DNA of 64,000 nt, from NCBI GenBank assembly GCA_965247915.1, contig OZ252048.1, positions 2,728,001 to 2,792,000 on the forward strand, in the 5' to 3' direction. The translations under genes and the position numbers were made by a program. Shown piece after piece: positions 24,353 to 33,118 of the stretch (within the stretch, counting starts at the first letter, position 1; each line of letters starts with the position of its first letter). The stretch is from JAKZRT01 sp965247915 (GTDB lineage Bacteria > Pseudomonadota > Alphaproteobacteria > Rhodobacterales > Rhodobacteraceae). Below the pieces are notes generated by a model that saw only the letters and a program-made list of their open reading frames with translations, was not told the DNA's origin and searched no databases.

Positions 24353-26385
24353 CCGACCCGATCCCCGACGACAGCTGGATGGGCGATCCATCGCAATCGG
24401 TGATGCCGAAACCTGCCGCCAGGCCAAAGAAAAAGCGCAGGCGCCCGCTGAAAGACCAATTGGAAAACGCACCAGAGGTGAAACCAGATGAGCGGAAGGA
24501 TGACAAAGGCCCAGCAGGCCAACGCGGAAAAATGGGCGGGAAGGATACCGGCACACAGGGTTCCGCCGGAGAACCTGCGGCTAGCGCTGTGGGCGGTGGG
24601 GGCGCACGATCACGCGGCCGCCCTTTCGGCGAAGTGTTCGAGCACAGCCCGGTCACGCCTCTTGGGGTCTACGGCGATCTGTTTTTTTATATAGATACCC
24701 TCGGCCAGCTCAGGCACACCAAAGACCACCCGGTGCAGAAAATAATCAGCATATTTGGCGGCGATAAGTCGATCAAGTTGTTGTCGTTGCACTTCCCGGT
24801 TTTCAAAGATGGCGAGCGCGTTCGGGGCAGGTTCAACGCAACTTCCACCGCCCTGGCGATGGCCGGGGCCTGCACCGAGCGCGGCGTCTGGTCGCCGATC
24901 GGCAAGGTGCGGGGCCAGGGGTTCTGGACCGACGAAGACGGCAAGCTGATCTATCACGCCGGCAACGAAGTGCTGATTAACGACAAATGGGAAAAACCCG
25001 GAATTCACGCAGGCAAGCTTTACCAGTCTCTGCCCCCCATACCCCGCCAGGCGGATCGAAAGCCGCGCAAAAATCCGGCCGACGAAGCGCTTGAATGGAT
25101 CGGCAAGTGGTACTGGCGGCGGCCTGACATCGACCCGATCCTGGTCCTGGGCGTGATCATGGGCCAGATGGTTGGCGGCGCGCTGACCTGGCGGCCGGTC
25201 ACATGGCTGACCGCCGAACGCGCGGCAGGCAAGTCGTGGTTTCAGGACTTTCTGCGCCATATCCACGGCGGCGAGGACGGGCTGTTGCAGGCCGCTGATG
25301 CCACCGAGGCGGGGATCCGCGCGGTGGTCGGTTACAGCTCGCTGCCCGTCGCCCTGGACGAGCTGGAACCCGACCCCGACACGTCCAGCCAAAAGGTAAA
25401 AGCGATCATCAAACTGGCGCGGATCGCCGCGTCTGGCGGGCAAATATTTCGTGGGTCCAGCGATCAGAAGGGCTTCCAGCAGAACGCCTATAATTGCTTC
25501 CTGTTCAGCTCGATCCTGATGATCCCTTTGCCCGCCCAGGACCGGTCGCGCATCGTGGTGCTGGAGCTTGACCGCATACCCGATGATGCGCCCAAGCTCA
25601 ACCTCGATCCGCGCGCGCTGAGACGCATCGGCGCGGCCCTGCGCCGTCAGCTGATCGCCGGGTGGGCGACCTGGCCCAAGCGGCTGAGCCAGTGGCGCGA
25701 CGCCATCGGCGCGATCGGCCCGTCGGTGCGCGGTGTTGATAACTTCGCCACCGTGCTGGCCCTGGCCGACCTGGCGCTGAACGACGAATTACCGTCCAGG
25801 GACCAGCTGGCAAACTGGACCAAAAAAATCGCCGGCGCCCTGGCGGATTATTCCGAAGGCGAGACGACCAACGCCGAAGATATGATCACGCATCTTTTGG
25901 CGTCGGTGATCGACCCGTTCCGGCGCGGCGAACAATGGACAATTGCCCAATTTGTCATGACGGCGGCGGGCCTGCCCGGCGCGCCCGATGGGTTGAAGAA
26001 AAACACCGGTGCGACCGATCCGACTTCCAGAACCGAAAACGAACGTCATGCCAACGAAATTTTGGCCAAATTCGGCATCCGCGTGCGCCCCGCTGGCCAC
26101 AAAGACCGGGCGCATCTGTTGATTACGAGTAAGCCCTTTCCGCTGCTTTGCGGCATCTTTGAGGGCACGCAATGGGCCGGTGGCAGCTGGAAACAGGCCG
26201 CGCTTCGCCTGCCCGAAGCCACCAGCCCGACCAACTCGACGCATTTCGCTGGCGTCCCAAGTCGTGTCGTGAGTGTCCCATTAAGCCAAATTCCGGGCCT
26301 GTTAAGCTTCCCGGCAGACCCACTAACCGGGCCGTCATCATCCCTGCCCCAGACCCCCCAATCAGACCTGGACGACTTCGCCTGA
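24349..26385 (+). CDS. Phage helicase-like / primase-C-type ATPase
   Basis: 678 residues. A charged, low-complexity N-terminus (1-100), then a domain with 'WSPIGKVRGQGFWTDEDGKLIYHAGNEV' and an ATPase core with the Walker-A-like 'TAERAAGKSWFQDFLRHI' (about 290-310) and 'LPVALDELEPD' as Walker B. Similar proteins in phages combine with Toprim primases for replication. Start ATG 24349 overlaps the previous stop. The C-terminal tail is Ser/Pro-rich. Followed by the origin-like repeat region. Confidence 0.7.
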   Translation: MTDPIPDDSWMGDPSQSVMPKPAARPKKKRRRPLKDQLENAPEVKPDERKDDKGPAGQRGKMGGKDTGTQGSAGEPAASAVGGGGARSRGRPFGEVFEHSPVTPLGVYGDLFFYIDTLGQLRHTKDHPVQKIISIFGGDKSIKLLSLHFPVFKDGERVRGRFNATSTALAMAGACTERGVWSPIGKVRGQGFWTDEDGKLIYHAGNEVLINDKWEKPGIHAGKLYQSLPPIPRQADRKPRKNPADEALEWIGKWYWRRPDIDPILVLGVIMGQMVGGALTWRPVTWLTAERAAGKSWFQDFLRHIHGGEDGLLQAADATEAGIRAVVGYSSLPVALDELEPDPDTSSQKVKAIIKLARIAASGGQIFRGSSDQKGFQQNAYNCFLFSSILMIPLPAQDRSRIVVLELDRIPDDAPKLNLDPRALRRIGAALRRQLIAGWATWPKRLSQWRDAIGAIGPSVRGVDNFATVLALADLALNDELPSRDQLANWTKKIAGALADYSEGETTNAEDMITHLLASVIDPFRRGEQWTIAQFVMTAAGLPGAPDGLKKNTGATDPTSRTENERHANEILAKFGIRVRPAGHKDRAHLLITSKPFPLLCGIFEGTQWAGGSWKQAALRLPEATSPTNSTHFAGVPSRVVSVPLSQIPGLLSFPADPLTGPSSSLPQTPQSDLDDFA

Positions 26386-26828
26386 TCCATGACGCAATTT
26401 GCTAACATATTGATGAGGCAGCATTCTTACCGGCTTCCCCCGACTCCAAAATGGGCTATAATATACCCACTCGCGGGTCTGGGTTTTGGACCAATTGCCT
26501 GCGACGCTGCGACAAGTGAATTCCGGTCTGTCGCAGCCTCTGTCGCAGGTGATTTCGCCGCGAAATCAAGGGGTTCACCCCCAACTGCGACGCTGCGACA
26601 GAAAAACGCGATTTCCCCATATGTGCGCACGAGCGCGCCCGCACATACGAGACATGTGCTGTCGCAGCGTCGCAGCGTCGCAGCTTATATCTTAATTATT
26701 GAAAAGAAAGAGAAAAGAGCTGCGACAGAGGCTGCGACAAGATTTTCGGTCTGTCGCAGCTGCTCGGTCTCTGACTGCCGTCTCTCAGCAGAAATCCCAC
26801 AAGATCAATTGTTTAAGGGGTTTCTGAC
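26386..26828. other. Non-coding region with origin-like repeats
   Basis: 443 bases between the replication and packaging modules. A frame is open across it, but composition follows the repeats and not a protein. Besides the TGCGAC array it contains the inverted repeat TATGTGCG (26620-26627) / CGCACATA (26640-26647) and an A+T-rich stretch at 26684-26718, unusual in this G+C-rich phage. Confidence 0.6.
26500..26758. repeat. Array of twelve TGCGAC hexamers, candidate replication origin
   Basis: TGCGAC at 26500, 26508, 26586, 26594, 26721 and 26733; inverted GTCGCA at 26530, 26542, 26661, 26669, 26677 and 26753. Within clusters the spacing is 8 or 12 bases. An A+T-rich segment sits between the clusters. 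The arrangement resembles iterons with a duplex-unwinding element. Alternative: binding sites of a late-gene regulator. Confidence 0.6.
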
Positions 26829-27494
26829 GTGACCAGGCCGAAGAACTCCGAGGATCAACTGGCACGGGCAGCAGCGGATCGGATCGACCGGGCGCAGGCG
26901 CGCGGCAAGCAGCTGGCGATGTTCACCGACGAGCACGGCGAGCCGGTCGGTCAGGTGGACCGTCCGGCGGGGCCTGGGCGCGTAAAGGGGTCGAAGAACC
27001 GGAACCACAGCCGCCTGAAGGACTGGTTGACGGCGCGCGGGCTGAGCCTGCCCGAGGATCGCCTGGTCGCGATCGCGGGGCTGGATAGCGACCTGGACCC
27101 GTTCACGCGCGCCCAGGCGCAGGCCGAGCTGCTTCTGGCCTGGGCTGGCGACGGTGCCAGGCGGCAGACCTGGGACGGGTCCAGGCACGTCGCGGTGGAA
27201 TTCGAGGCGACGGCGGACGAGCGGATCGATGCCTTCAAATTTTTCTACGGCACCGAGCTGCGGGCGGGCGAGGCGATGATGCCCTATGTTCATGCCAGGA
27301 TCACGCCCGACGCCGGCAAGGTGATCCCGGTGCCGATCTTTATGCCGGCCGCACCGCAGGCACCAGCTGATCCAGCGGCCGGCGCGCGCGATATCACGCC
27401 GCCACAGGTCCGGATGGCACCACCGCCGCAGCGCTGGAAAAGGCAACCAAATCAACCAGTTGAAAATTCAGGATCGGAGAATTCGGACGGATGA
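26829..27494 (+). CDS. Putative small terminase subunit
   Basis: 221 residues from GTG 26829 (AAGGGG upstream). Basic N-terminus with 'GRVKGSKNRNHSRLKDWLTARGLSLPEDRLVAIAGL', a helical centre, and a Pro-rich tail. Identified mainly by position directly before the large terminase and by size; sequence similarity to known small terminases is not obvious. Confidence 0.5.
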   Translation: MTRPKNSEDQLARAAADRIDRAQARGKQLAMFTDEHGEPVGQVDRPAGPGRVKGSKNRNHSRLKDWLTARGLSLPEDRLVAIAGLDSDLDPFTRAQAQAELLLAWAGDGARRQTWDGSRHVAVEFEATADERIDAFKFFYGTELRAGEAMMPYVHARITPDAGKVIPVPIFMPAAPQAPADPAAGARDITPPQVRMAPPPQRWKRQPNQPVENSGSENSDG

Positions 27495-27775
27495 ATTCGG
27501 ACGCTGGACATAAGGCTTTGAAATCAGGGGCAAATAATCGGTTGGGTCAATTGACTAAGGATCAACTGGTCCGAGGTGCCGTGCGCCCGGATCGAAGGCC
27601 CCCCCCTGCCGGTCAGAGCGCCGGCGCGACCGACATTCGACGGGGGGGCACCCCCCCACCGCCAAGCGGTATCGGTGTGGGTCCGACCCCGATCATGATC
27701 CTGGCCCAACCACGTTTTCAGATTTGGCGCGACACCGGGTGCAATTGGCGGAGGTTGGGGGGATCATGTCCATGA
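27491..27775 (+). CDS. Doubtful small frame before terminase (94 aa)
   Basis: ATG overlaps the previous stop (ATGA), but the product is Pro/Gly/Arg-rich and the DNA contains long C and G runs (about 27600-27655), so this may instead be non-coding DNA ahead of the terminase, possibly a packaging site. Overlaps the terminase start by ten bases. Confidence 0.3.
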   Translation: MNSDAGHKALKSGANNRLGQLTKDQLVRGAVRPDRRPPPAGQSAGATDIRRGGTPPPPSGIGVGPTPIMILAQPRFQIWRDTGCNWRRLGGSCP

Positions 27776-29502
27776 ACCAGCTCGATATGACAAAGCTGCA
27801 AAGCGAAGAAGATTTCGCCGGTCTGGATGCCAGGGATGCATTGCGATTTCATGTCCCCGGCGCAGCCGAGGCGGTTGATCTGCCTTATCTGAAAGACTGG
27901 AAACCGCCCGGACCTGTTGCCGACGCGTTTTTCTGGAGCGACGCCGGCATCATCGGCATACGCGGCCCGGTCGGGTCTGGCAAGACCCAGACGCACCTGA
28001 AATCGCGGCTGCGGCGGGCGCTGATGATGCCGCGCTCCAACATCGAGCTAATGCCCGCCCTCAGCGGCGAAATGGTGGGTGTGCGCCATTACAAAGTAGT
28101 TATCGCGCGGGCCACCTATCGCCAGCTGTGGCAGACCACGATCCCGAGCTGGTGGGAATGTTTTCCAAAGCACATGGGCACCTGGTCGGGCGGGCGCGGC
28201 GACCCGGTGACGCACCGGATCGAATTTGACCCCGGCGACGGCAGTATCGTCTTTGTCTGCGAATTTCTGGCGTTCGGGCAGTCGCCCGGTGAGATCGAGG
28301 CCAATATGCGCGGCGTTCAGACCACCGATCTGGGGCTGGAAGAGGCCGACACCTGCGATCCGTCGGTGGTCAGCATCGGATCCGGGCGGGTCAAGCGTTA
28401 TCCGGCGCTGGAACACTTCAAGGAAACCGACCAGTTCGAGGCCTATTCGGACGAGGAAGCGAGTTACGGGCAAATCTCGTGCAGCTACAACGCGCCGGAC
28501 GAGGACAACTGGACCGTCCGGTTGCTGGAAGGCGGCGAGGGCGACGCCAGCACCACCGCGATGATGGAAGAGTTCAGGGCGCAGGGCGTTAGCATCGATT
28601 TTTTCCGCCAGCCCGGGTTCGGCGAAGACGGTGCCGAGAACCTGCAGAACCTGCGCAGCGGATATTATGAGCTGCAAAGGGCGATCATGACGGCCGAGGG
28701 CCGGTCGAACGACATCGAGCGGCTGATTGAGAACCGCGTGGGGTTCGTGCGGCTGGGCGATCCGGTGTTTTTGAAGCACTTCGACAAGTCGCACCACATC
28801 GCCAAAGGACCGCTTGAGCCGGTCAAGGGGCACCCGATCAGGATTGGCCTCGATCAGGGGTATTTCGGGGCGGCGGTGATCACCCAGTTCTTCGATCCGT
28901 TCCAATGGCGGTTCCTGGCCGAGCTGTGTTTCGAGGAAGGGTCGTTCGCGCCGCAGTTCGGCGCCGCTTTGCGCGATTTGCTGGACGAGCGGTTTTTCGG
29001 ACTGCGCATCGAGGGCGCGTATTGCGACATCGCGGGCAGTTCCAGGGAAAGCCTGGAAAATGTGACCTGGACCAACGAGGTCAGCCAGGCGGCGCGGATC
29101 GAGATCGAACCGCAACCGCTTGGCGGCAACCGTATCGCCCCGCGTCTGGCGGTCTGGCGGGCGGCGCTGGATTACAACGTGATGGGCCAGCAGGGGTTTC
29201 TGGCCGACCGGTCGTGCCGGTTGCTGCGCCGGGGTCTGGCCAATGATTACGTCTGGGCGCAGGACCCCGACAAGGCCGCGAATGCAGGCCGGGTGCCGAA
29301 AAAACGCGGCGTGCGGGCCAGCGACGTGATCGACGCTGGCGGGTACGTCATGCTGAGCGAAAGCCTGCCCGACGGGCGGCCCAAAACCGCCACCCTGATT
29401 GGCCATAACGGCGGACCCGCCATGGATGGCGACGAGTGGTTCGGCGCGCCGCCGCCAAAGGCCGAAAGCTATTCAATCGATCCGATGGAGGGGCTGTTTT
29501 GA
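27766..29502 (+). CDS. Large terminase subunit (packaging ATPase-nuclease)
   Basis: About 578 residues from ATG 27766 (GGAGG upstream). ATPase: Walker A 'GPVGSGKTQTHLKSRL' near residue 67, 'LGLEEADTCDP' as Walker B. C-terminal RNase H-like nuclease with 'IGLDQGYFGAAVI' and 'GAYCDIAGSSRESLE' acidic residues. Motor that cuts and pumps DNA into proheads. An in-frame ATG further upstream at 27724 is less well placed. Confidence 0.9.
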   Translation: MSMNQLDMTKLQSEEDFAGLDARDALRFHVPGAAEAVDLPYLKDWKPPGPVADAFFWSDAGIIGIRGPVGSGKTQTHLKSRLRRALMMPRSNIELMPALSGEMVGVRHYKVVIARATYRQLWQTTIPSWWECFPKHMGTWSGGRGDPVTHRIEFDPGDGSIVFVCEFLAFGQSPGEIEANMRGVQTTDLGLEEADTCDPSVVSIGSGRVKRYPALEHFKETDQFEAYSDEEASYGQISCSYNAPDEDNWTVRLLEGGEGDASTTAMMEEFRAQGVSIDFFRQPGFGEDGAENLQNLRSGYYELQRAIMTAEGRSNDIERLIENRVGFVRLGDPVFLKHFDKSHHIAKGPLEPVKGHPIRIGLDQGYFGAAVITQFFDPFQWRFLAELCFEEGSFAPQFGAALRDLLDERFFGLRIEGAYCDIAGSSRESLENVTWTNEVSQAARIEIEPQPLGGNRIAPRLAVWRAALDYNVMGQQGFLADRSCRLLRRGLANDYVWAQDPDKAANAGRVPKKRGVRASDVIDAGGYVMLSESLPDGRPKTATLIGHNGGPAMDGDEWFGAPPPKAESYSIDPMEGLF

Positions 29503-29762
29503 TGGCAAGAGATCGCGAAAAAGTCGTCAGTCTGTTCGGCGGGATCATCCACGACAACCATTTACTTGCCGGTCAGCTTTTTGCGCCTGCGGATGTGATC
29601 GAGGAATTGCCGCTGGACGAATGCGACGAGGTGATGGTGATCGGCCGGACCCGCGAGGGGCGGCTTTACATCGGGGCGACACATAATTCGTCGGTCTGTT
29701 CGCTGATGATCGGTCAGGCGAGTAACTTTTTGCACCGTGCGCTGGAGGTGTACGGCTCATGA
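29502..29762 (+). CDS. Small phage protein (86 aa), unknown
   Basis: Starts on the last base of the terminase stop. 'LDECDEVMVIGRTREGRLYIGATHNSSVCSLMIGQASNFL' suggests a small alpha/beta fold. Conserved position between terminase and portal; no function recognised. Confidence 0.6.
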   Translation: MARDREKVVSLFGGIIHDNHLLAGQLFAPADVIEELPLDECDEVMVIGRTREGRLYIGATHNSSVCSLMIGQASNFLHRALEVYGS

Positions 29763-29977
29763 AAACTGGCCGTGGTCCCTGCGATCAATGCGGTTCGGAT
29801 GACGACTGCCGGTGTCCGCCCTGCCCCTGCGTGTGGTGCCGATACGCCCGAGGCGAAGAAACACCAGCTGAATACGCGATGGTCCGGGCGCACAATCGCG
29901 CCTTTAAGCGTGCTGACGAACGAGCCGCTGCGCGGAAGATGCCTGAACAGATTTCGACAAAGGGGACAGCACATTGA
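29759..29977 (+). CDS. Small Cys-rich phage protein (72 aa)
   Basis: Eight Cys in the first 30 residues ('CDQCGSDDDCRCPPCPCVWC') followed by a basic helix, suggesting one or two zinc-binding knuckles. Overlaps both neighbours by four bases. Confidence 0.55.
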   Translation: MKTGRGPCDQCGSDDDCRCPPCPCVWCRYARGEETPAEYAMVRAHNRAFKRADERAAARKMPEQISTKGTAH

Positions 29978-30492
29978 CCGCCCTTATTTTCGAGCCCTGG
30001 TCGGACCCGCTGGCGCTGTATCTGGCACGCAACATGCGCGCCAGCGACGCCGCCGAGATATTCGCTCAGCGCGCCGACCGGAACCCGTTTGCGCTTTACC
30101 GCGACATGGCGGCGCTTAGGCCTCGGCATCTGTGGTTCGAGATCGTGCGCGAGCGGACTGAAGTTTGGCCGGTGGCGCTGTTTGGCGTCGTGCAGACCGG
30201 CCCCGGCGTGGGAACGGCGCATATGTTCGGCACGCCGGGTCTGAGCCTTGGCGCCGCGCGGATTATCGCGGGCCGGATCCGCAGCACCGTCATTCCGGCG
30301 ATGATCGAAAAGGGCATGCACCGCGTCGAGGCGCTGAGCCTGACCGACTATCACTGGGCGCACCGGTTCATGCGGCGCGCCGGTGCGCGGGTCGAAGGCA
30401 CCCGGCTGCGGCTGGGGTCCCAAGGCGAGGATTTCACCTGTTTTGTCTGGCTCAAGGAGGAAATGAGCGATGTGTATAATCCCGAAGATTGA
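29974..30492 (+). CDS. GNAT-like / gp13-type phage protein
   Basis: 172 residues with the pattern of podovirus internal protein A-like acetyltransferase folds: 'PVALFGVVQTGPGVGTAHMFGTPGL', 'GMHRVEALSLTDYHWAHRFMRRAGARVEG'. Such proteins lie just before the portal in T7-like and related podoviruses. Catalytic activity unproven. Confidence 0.6.
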   Translation: MTALIFEPWSDPLALYLARNMRASDAAEIFAQRADRNPFALYRDMAALRPRHLWFEIVRERTEVWPVALFGVVQTGPGVGTAHMFGTPGLSLGAARIIAGRIRSTVIPAMIEKGMHRVEALSLTDYHWAHRFMRRAGARVEGTRLRLGSQGEDFTCFVWLKEEMSDVYNPED

Positions 30493-30631
30493 AACCCCGG
30501 CCGTGCGCCGGATTGCCAGCCCGGCCAGCGAGGCCGCCCGGCGCGAAAGCGAACAGGAAATTGCGCTCAGGCGGGCGCGCAACGGCGTCGGTGCTGACAT
30601 TCTGATCAGCCCGCTTGGGGTGCCGGGCTGA
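30470..30631 (+). CDS. Small phage protein (53 aa) before portal
   Basis: ATG 30470 with AAGGAGGAAA upstream, the strongest ribosome-binding site nearby; overlaps the preceding gene by 23 bases and ends in TGATG with the portal start. Sequence includes 'SEAARRESEQEIALRRARNG', a charged helix. Unknown role. Confidence 0.55.
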   Translation: MCIIPKIETPAVRRIASPASEAARRESEQEIALRRARNGVGADILISPLGVPG

Positions 30632-32289
30632 TGGCCGCGCCTGTCACGGAAGGCCACGAGACCGCCAGGTTCATTCTGGACCGTTTCGACCAGCTGAAGG
30701 CCGTGCGCGATGCGCGCGCCAAAGAGCTGGGCCTGATCGCCAGCCTGTTCCGGGTGACGCGCAACGGGTTTCAGGGCGAGGATCGCAAAGGGTTCAACCT
30801 GAAGAACCTTTACAATTCAACGACGATGCAGAGTGCCGGCAATGCGGTTTCCAGCATCTATTCGACGGTGGCCGGTTCGGCCAACCAGTGGTTCGAGGCC
30901 AGCACCGCCGACGCCGATCTGGCCGAACAGCGCGACGCCAAGGTGTGGTTTTCGATCGTCACGCGGCGGATGCGGATGAGTTTCGGGCCGTCGATGTCGA
31001 ACTTTTCGCGCTCGGCGGTGGCCCTGACCGGGGACGCCACGATCCTGGGCACCGGGGGCATGGTCAGCGACGAGGTTCCGGGCCGGTTGCGGTTCGTCGA
31101 TCAGGCCGTGTCGCCCGCCGATTTTGTCTTTGCCACGGACGCCTATCATCTGGCCAACGAGATGATCGTTGAGCGTCGTCTGACCGCGCTGCAGGCAGCG
31201 CGGGAATACGGACCGGACGCCCTGCCCGAGAGGATCAGGGCAATTCTGGATGAGCCTGCGCGGGTCAACGACCAGACCCGGTACCGGTTCCTGCAGGCCT
31301 ATCAGCCCAATGACGAATACATGCCCGGACGGCTGGGGCGACGCGGGCAGGCGTATCTGTCAACCCATGTCTGCGAGGAAGGCAAAACGCTGATCCGCCA
31401 GCGCGGCACTTTCGAGCAGCCTTTCGCGATCCCGCGCTGGATGACCGACGGCGACGACGACTGGGGCCGTGGCATGGGCTATATCAACCTGGCCAGCGCG
31501 ATGAAGCTGCAAATTCAGGAGCGCCAGAACGCCCAGGCCGGGGCGCTGGCGGCTGAGCCGCCGATCGGCACGACCGGGGCGCGGGCGCTGAAGGCGGCGG
31601 CTAAGCTGTCGCCGGGCAAGTTTCTGCACGGCGCGGTCAGTTATAGCGGCCAGCAACTGGCCCGGCCGATCTTCACCTTCAACGGCCTGCCGGTCAGCGT
31701 CGATATGGCGCGGATGGCCAAGGAAGAGGTTGAGAACGGCTGGCACGCGGCGCTTTTGAGCCTGGTCAACCGCACCGGGCTGGGCAATCTGGAAGTGATC
31801 GAGCGCATGGAGGAACGCCTGCGGCTGATGGCCCCTTACCTGGGCAATCTGCAATCGGAATGGCTGGCCCCGATCCTGGAACGCCGGTTCGCAATGCTGT
31901 GGCGCGCCGGGCAAATCCCGCCGCCGCCGCCGGTGCTGAACCGCGCGCCCCTGGAGATGAAATTCACCTCGATCGCCGCCATGGCCCACAAGGCGCAGGA
32001 AGGCGTGGCTGCGGCACGGGTGCTGGAAGACACCGGGACGCTGGCGAAGATGCATCCGAACCCGCAAGAAGTGTGGGACCCGGTCGATACCGACCGCGCG
32101 CAGGCGATCCTGCGCGAGGCGCGCGGCGCCGATCCGCTGATCCACCGGTCGCCCGAGGCGGTTGCCGAGCGGCGCGCGCAGCGGGCGCAAGCGGACCAGG
32201 CGCGCATGGCCATGGAAATGGCCCAGGCAGGCGCAGGGGTGGCCAAGGACGCCGCCCAGGCCGGTGCGCTGGCGGAGGGGGGTGGGTGA
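30631..32289 (+). CDS. Portal (head-to-tail connector) protein, podovirus type
   Basis: 552 residues. 'NLYNSTTMQSAGNAVSSIYSTVAGSANQWFE', 'GRGMGYINLASAMKLQI' and the Ala/Gln-rich C-terminal tail are characteristic of the T7 gp8-like head-tail connector family, in which the ring of twelve subunits forms the DNA entry vertex. Follows terminase as in most tailed phages. Next gene is on the opposite strand. Confidence 0.9.
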   Translation: MAAPVTEGHETARFILDRFDQLKAVRDARAKELGLIASLFRVTRNGFQGEDRKGFNLKNLYNSTTMQSAGNAVSSIYSTVAGSANQWFEASTADADLAEQRDAKVWFSIVTRRMRMSFGPSMSNFSRSAVALTGDATILGTGGMVSDEVPGRLRFVDQAVSPADFVFATDAYHLANEMIVERRLTALQAAREYGPDALPERIRAILDEPARVNDQTRYRFLQAYQPNDEYMPGRLGRRGQAYLSTHVCEEGKTLIRQRGTFEQPFAIPRWMTDGDDDWGRGMGYINLASAMKLQIQERQNAQAGALAAEPPIGTTGARALKAAAKLSPGKFLHGAVSYSGQQLARPIFTFNGLPVSVDMARMAKEEVENGWHAALLSLVNRTGLGNLEVIERMEERLRLMAPYLGNLQSEWLAPILERRFAMLWRAGQIPPPPPVLNRAPLEMKFTSIAAMAHKAQEGVAAARVLEDTGTLAKMHPNPQEVWDPVDTDRAQAILREARGADPLIHRSPEAVAERRAQRAQADQARMAMEMAQAGAGVAKDAAQAGALAEGGG

Positions 32290-32294
32290 TCGGT

Positions 32295-32810
32295 CTACCC
32301 GAACAGCAGCCAAATAACGATCGTAACAAAGGCCTCGGATCTAATTCCCCACCAAATACCGAAGTCAACAAAGTCGGCGCGCACGACAAAGATATGCCCG
32401 TCGGGGCCTTTAATACCGAAGTGGCAGCGACCGCCGTCTTCGCTGTACTGGCAAAGGCCGGGGGGGCTACGAAGAAGGTAGGAAGGCCGAGGAACCTCCG
32501 TTCCCTTTACAGTCCACCACCCAAAAAGGTCGACGCCCTGGATCATTTCTGGCGGGAACTCTTCTTTTTCAATGGACAGGTGCCTTTGCAGCAATTCCCA
32601 GGAGCCATTGTCTACCGCCCATTCTTGGGATTGGCGGAAAGAAAATTCGATCACAAAACCGTAGAGATCACAGGTGGCCCGCTCGGGCAGCGGGTCATTT
32701 TGGAAATCGTGGGTGCATTGCAGCGGGATTTCCTCGAACGTCTTGAGTTCTTGGGCGCCCGCGAAGTTGGCCGCTGTAAGGGCGAAAATAATCAACACAA
32801 TGCGGATCAT
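32295..32810 (-). CDS. Secreted/membrane moron protein on opposite strand (171 aa)
   Basis: Signal peptide 'MIRIVLIIFALTAANFAGAQ', a 130-residue extracytoplasmic part with several Cys ('LQCTHDF', 'ATCDLYGF', 'GLCQYSEDGGRCHF'), and a hydrophobic C-terminus 'IVIWLLFG'. It is the only minus-strand gene inside the late region and separates portal from the antirepressor-like gene. Such reversed insertions are typical of morons expressed in the lysogen. Function unknown. Confidence 0.65.
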   Translation of the reverse strand: MIRIVLIIFALTAANFAGAQELKTFEEIPLQCTHDFQNDPLPERATCDLYGFVIEFSFRQSQEWAVDNGSWELLQRHLSIEKEEFPPEMIQGVDLFGWWTVKGTEVPRPSYLLRSPPGLCQYSEDGGRCHFGIKGPDGHIFVVRADFVDFGIWWGIRSEAFVTIVIWLLFG

Positions 32811-33118
32811 CTAAAACACTCCGAACCTGCGCAGCCGTTGTGTTGGCGGACTGCTTTCAAATATCCGGGAACATTGACACGGCACGGGCTTTCTGGCAAG
32901 CTTTTCCTGCAGACGCCGCATGTGTCTGTCGGGATTGGAAGCCCGAATTTCCTTAGGCGCACGAAAAGCCGCGCCCCGTGTGCGGCTTTTTCCATGGCCA
33001 GGCGCAGTGGGAGGTCTTCGGGCCTGCCGCTTCCTAAGGGCGGTCTTCCAACCCGCTGTCGTCTGGCCACCCGGTTGGAAGCGGGCGGTCAGGTTCATTC
33101 GAACCTTAGGAGGCCGCT
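32811..33118. other. Intergenic region around the moron
   Basis: 308 bases between the start of the minus-strand moron and the BRO-type gene. It should hold a leftward promoter for the moron. A strong hairpin is listed separately. The open minus-strand frame across it has no supporting features. Confidence 0.5.
32964..32991. terminator. Rho-independent terminator
   Basis: AAAAGCCGCGC, loop CCCC-type, GTGCGGCTTTT followed by T: an 11-bp stem with one G-T pair, A on one side and T on the other, so it can act in both directions. Would insulate the moron from the late operon. Confidence 0.7.

Noticed and set aside
26389..26832. 147-residue frame directly after the helicase-like gene
   Set aside because: Its text follows the TGCGAC array and its inverted copies; no ribosome-binding site or domain, and it runs into the terminase gene.
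28048..29406. 452-residue frame antisense to the large terminase
   Set aside because: High-G+C shadow frame; Walker and nuclease motifs are on the plus strand.
32807..33098. Minus-strand frames with Cys pairs before the BRO-type gene
   Set aside because: They cross the terminator hairpin and lack a ribosome-binding site; treated as intergenic.
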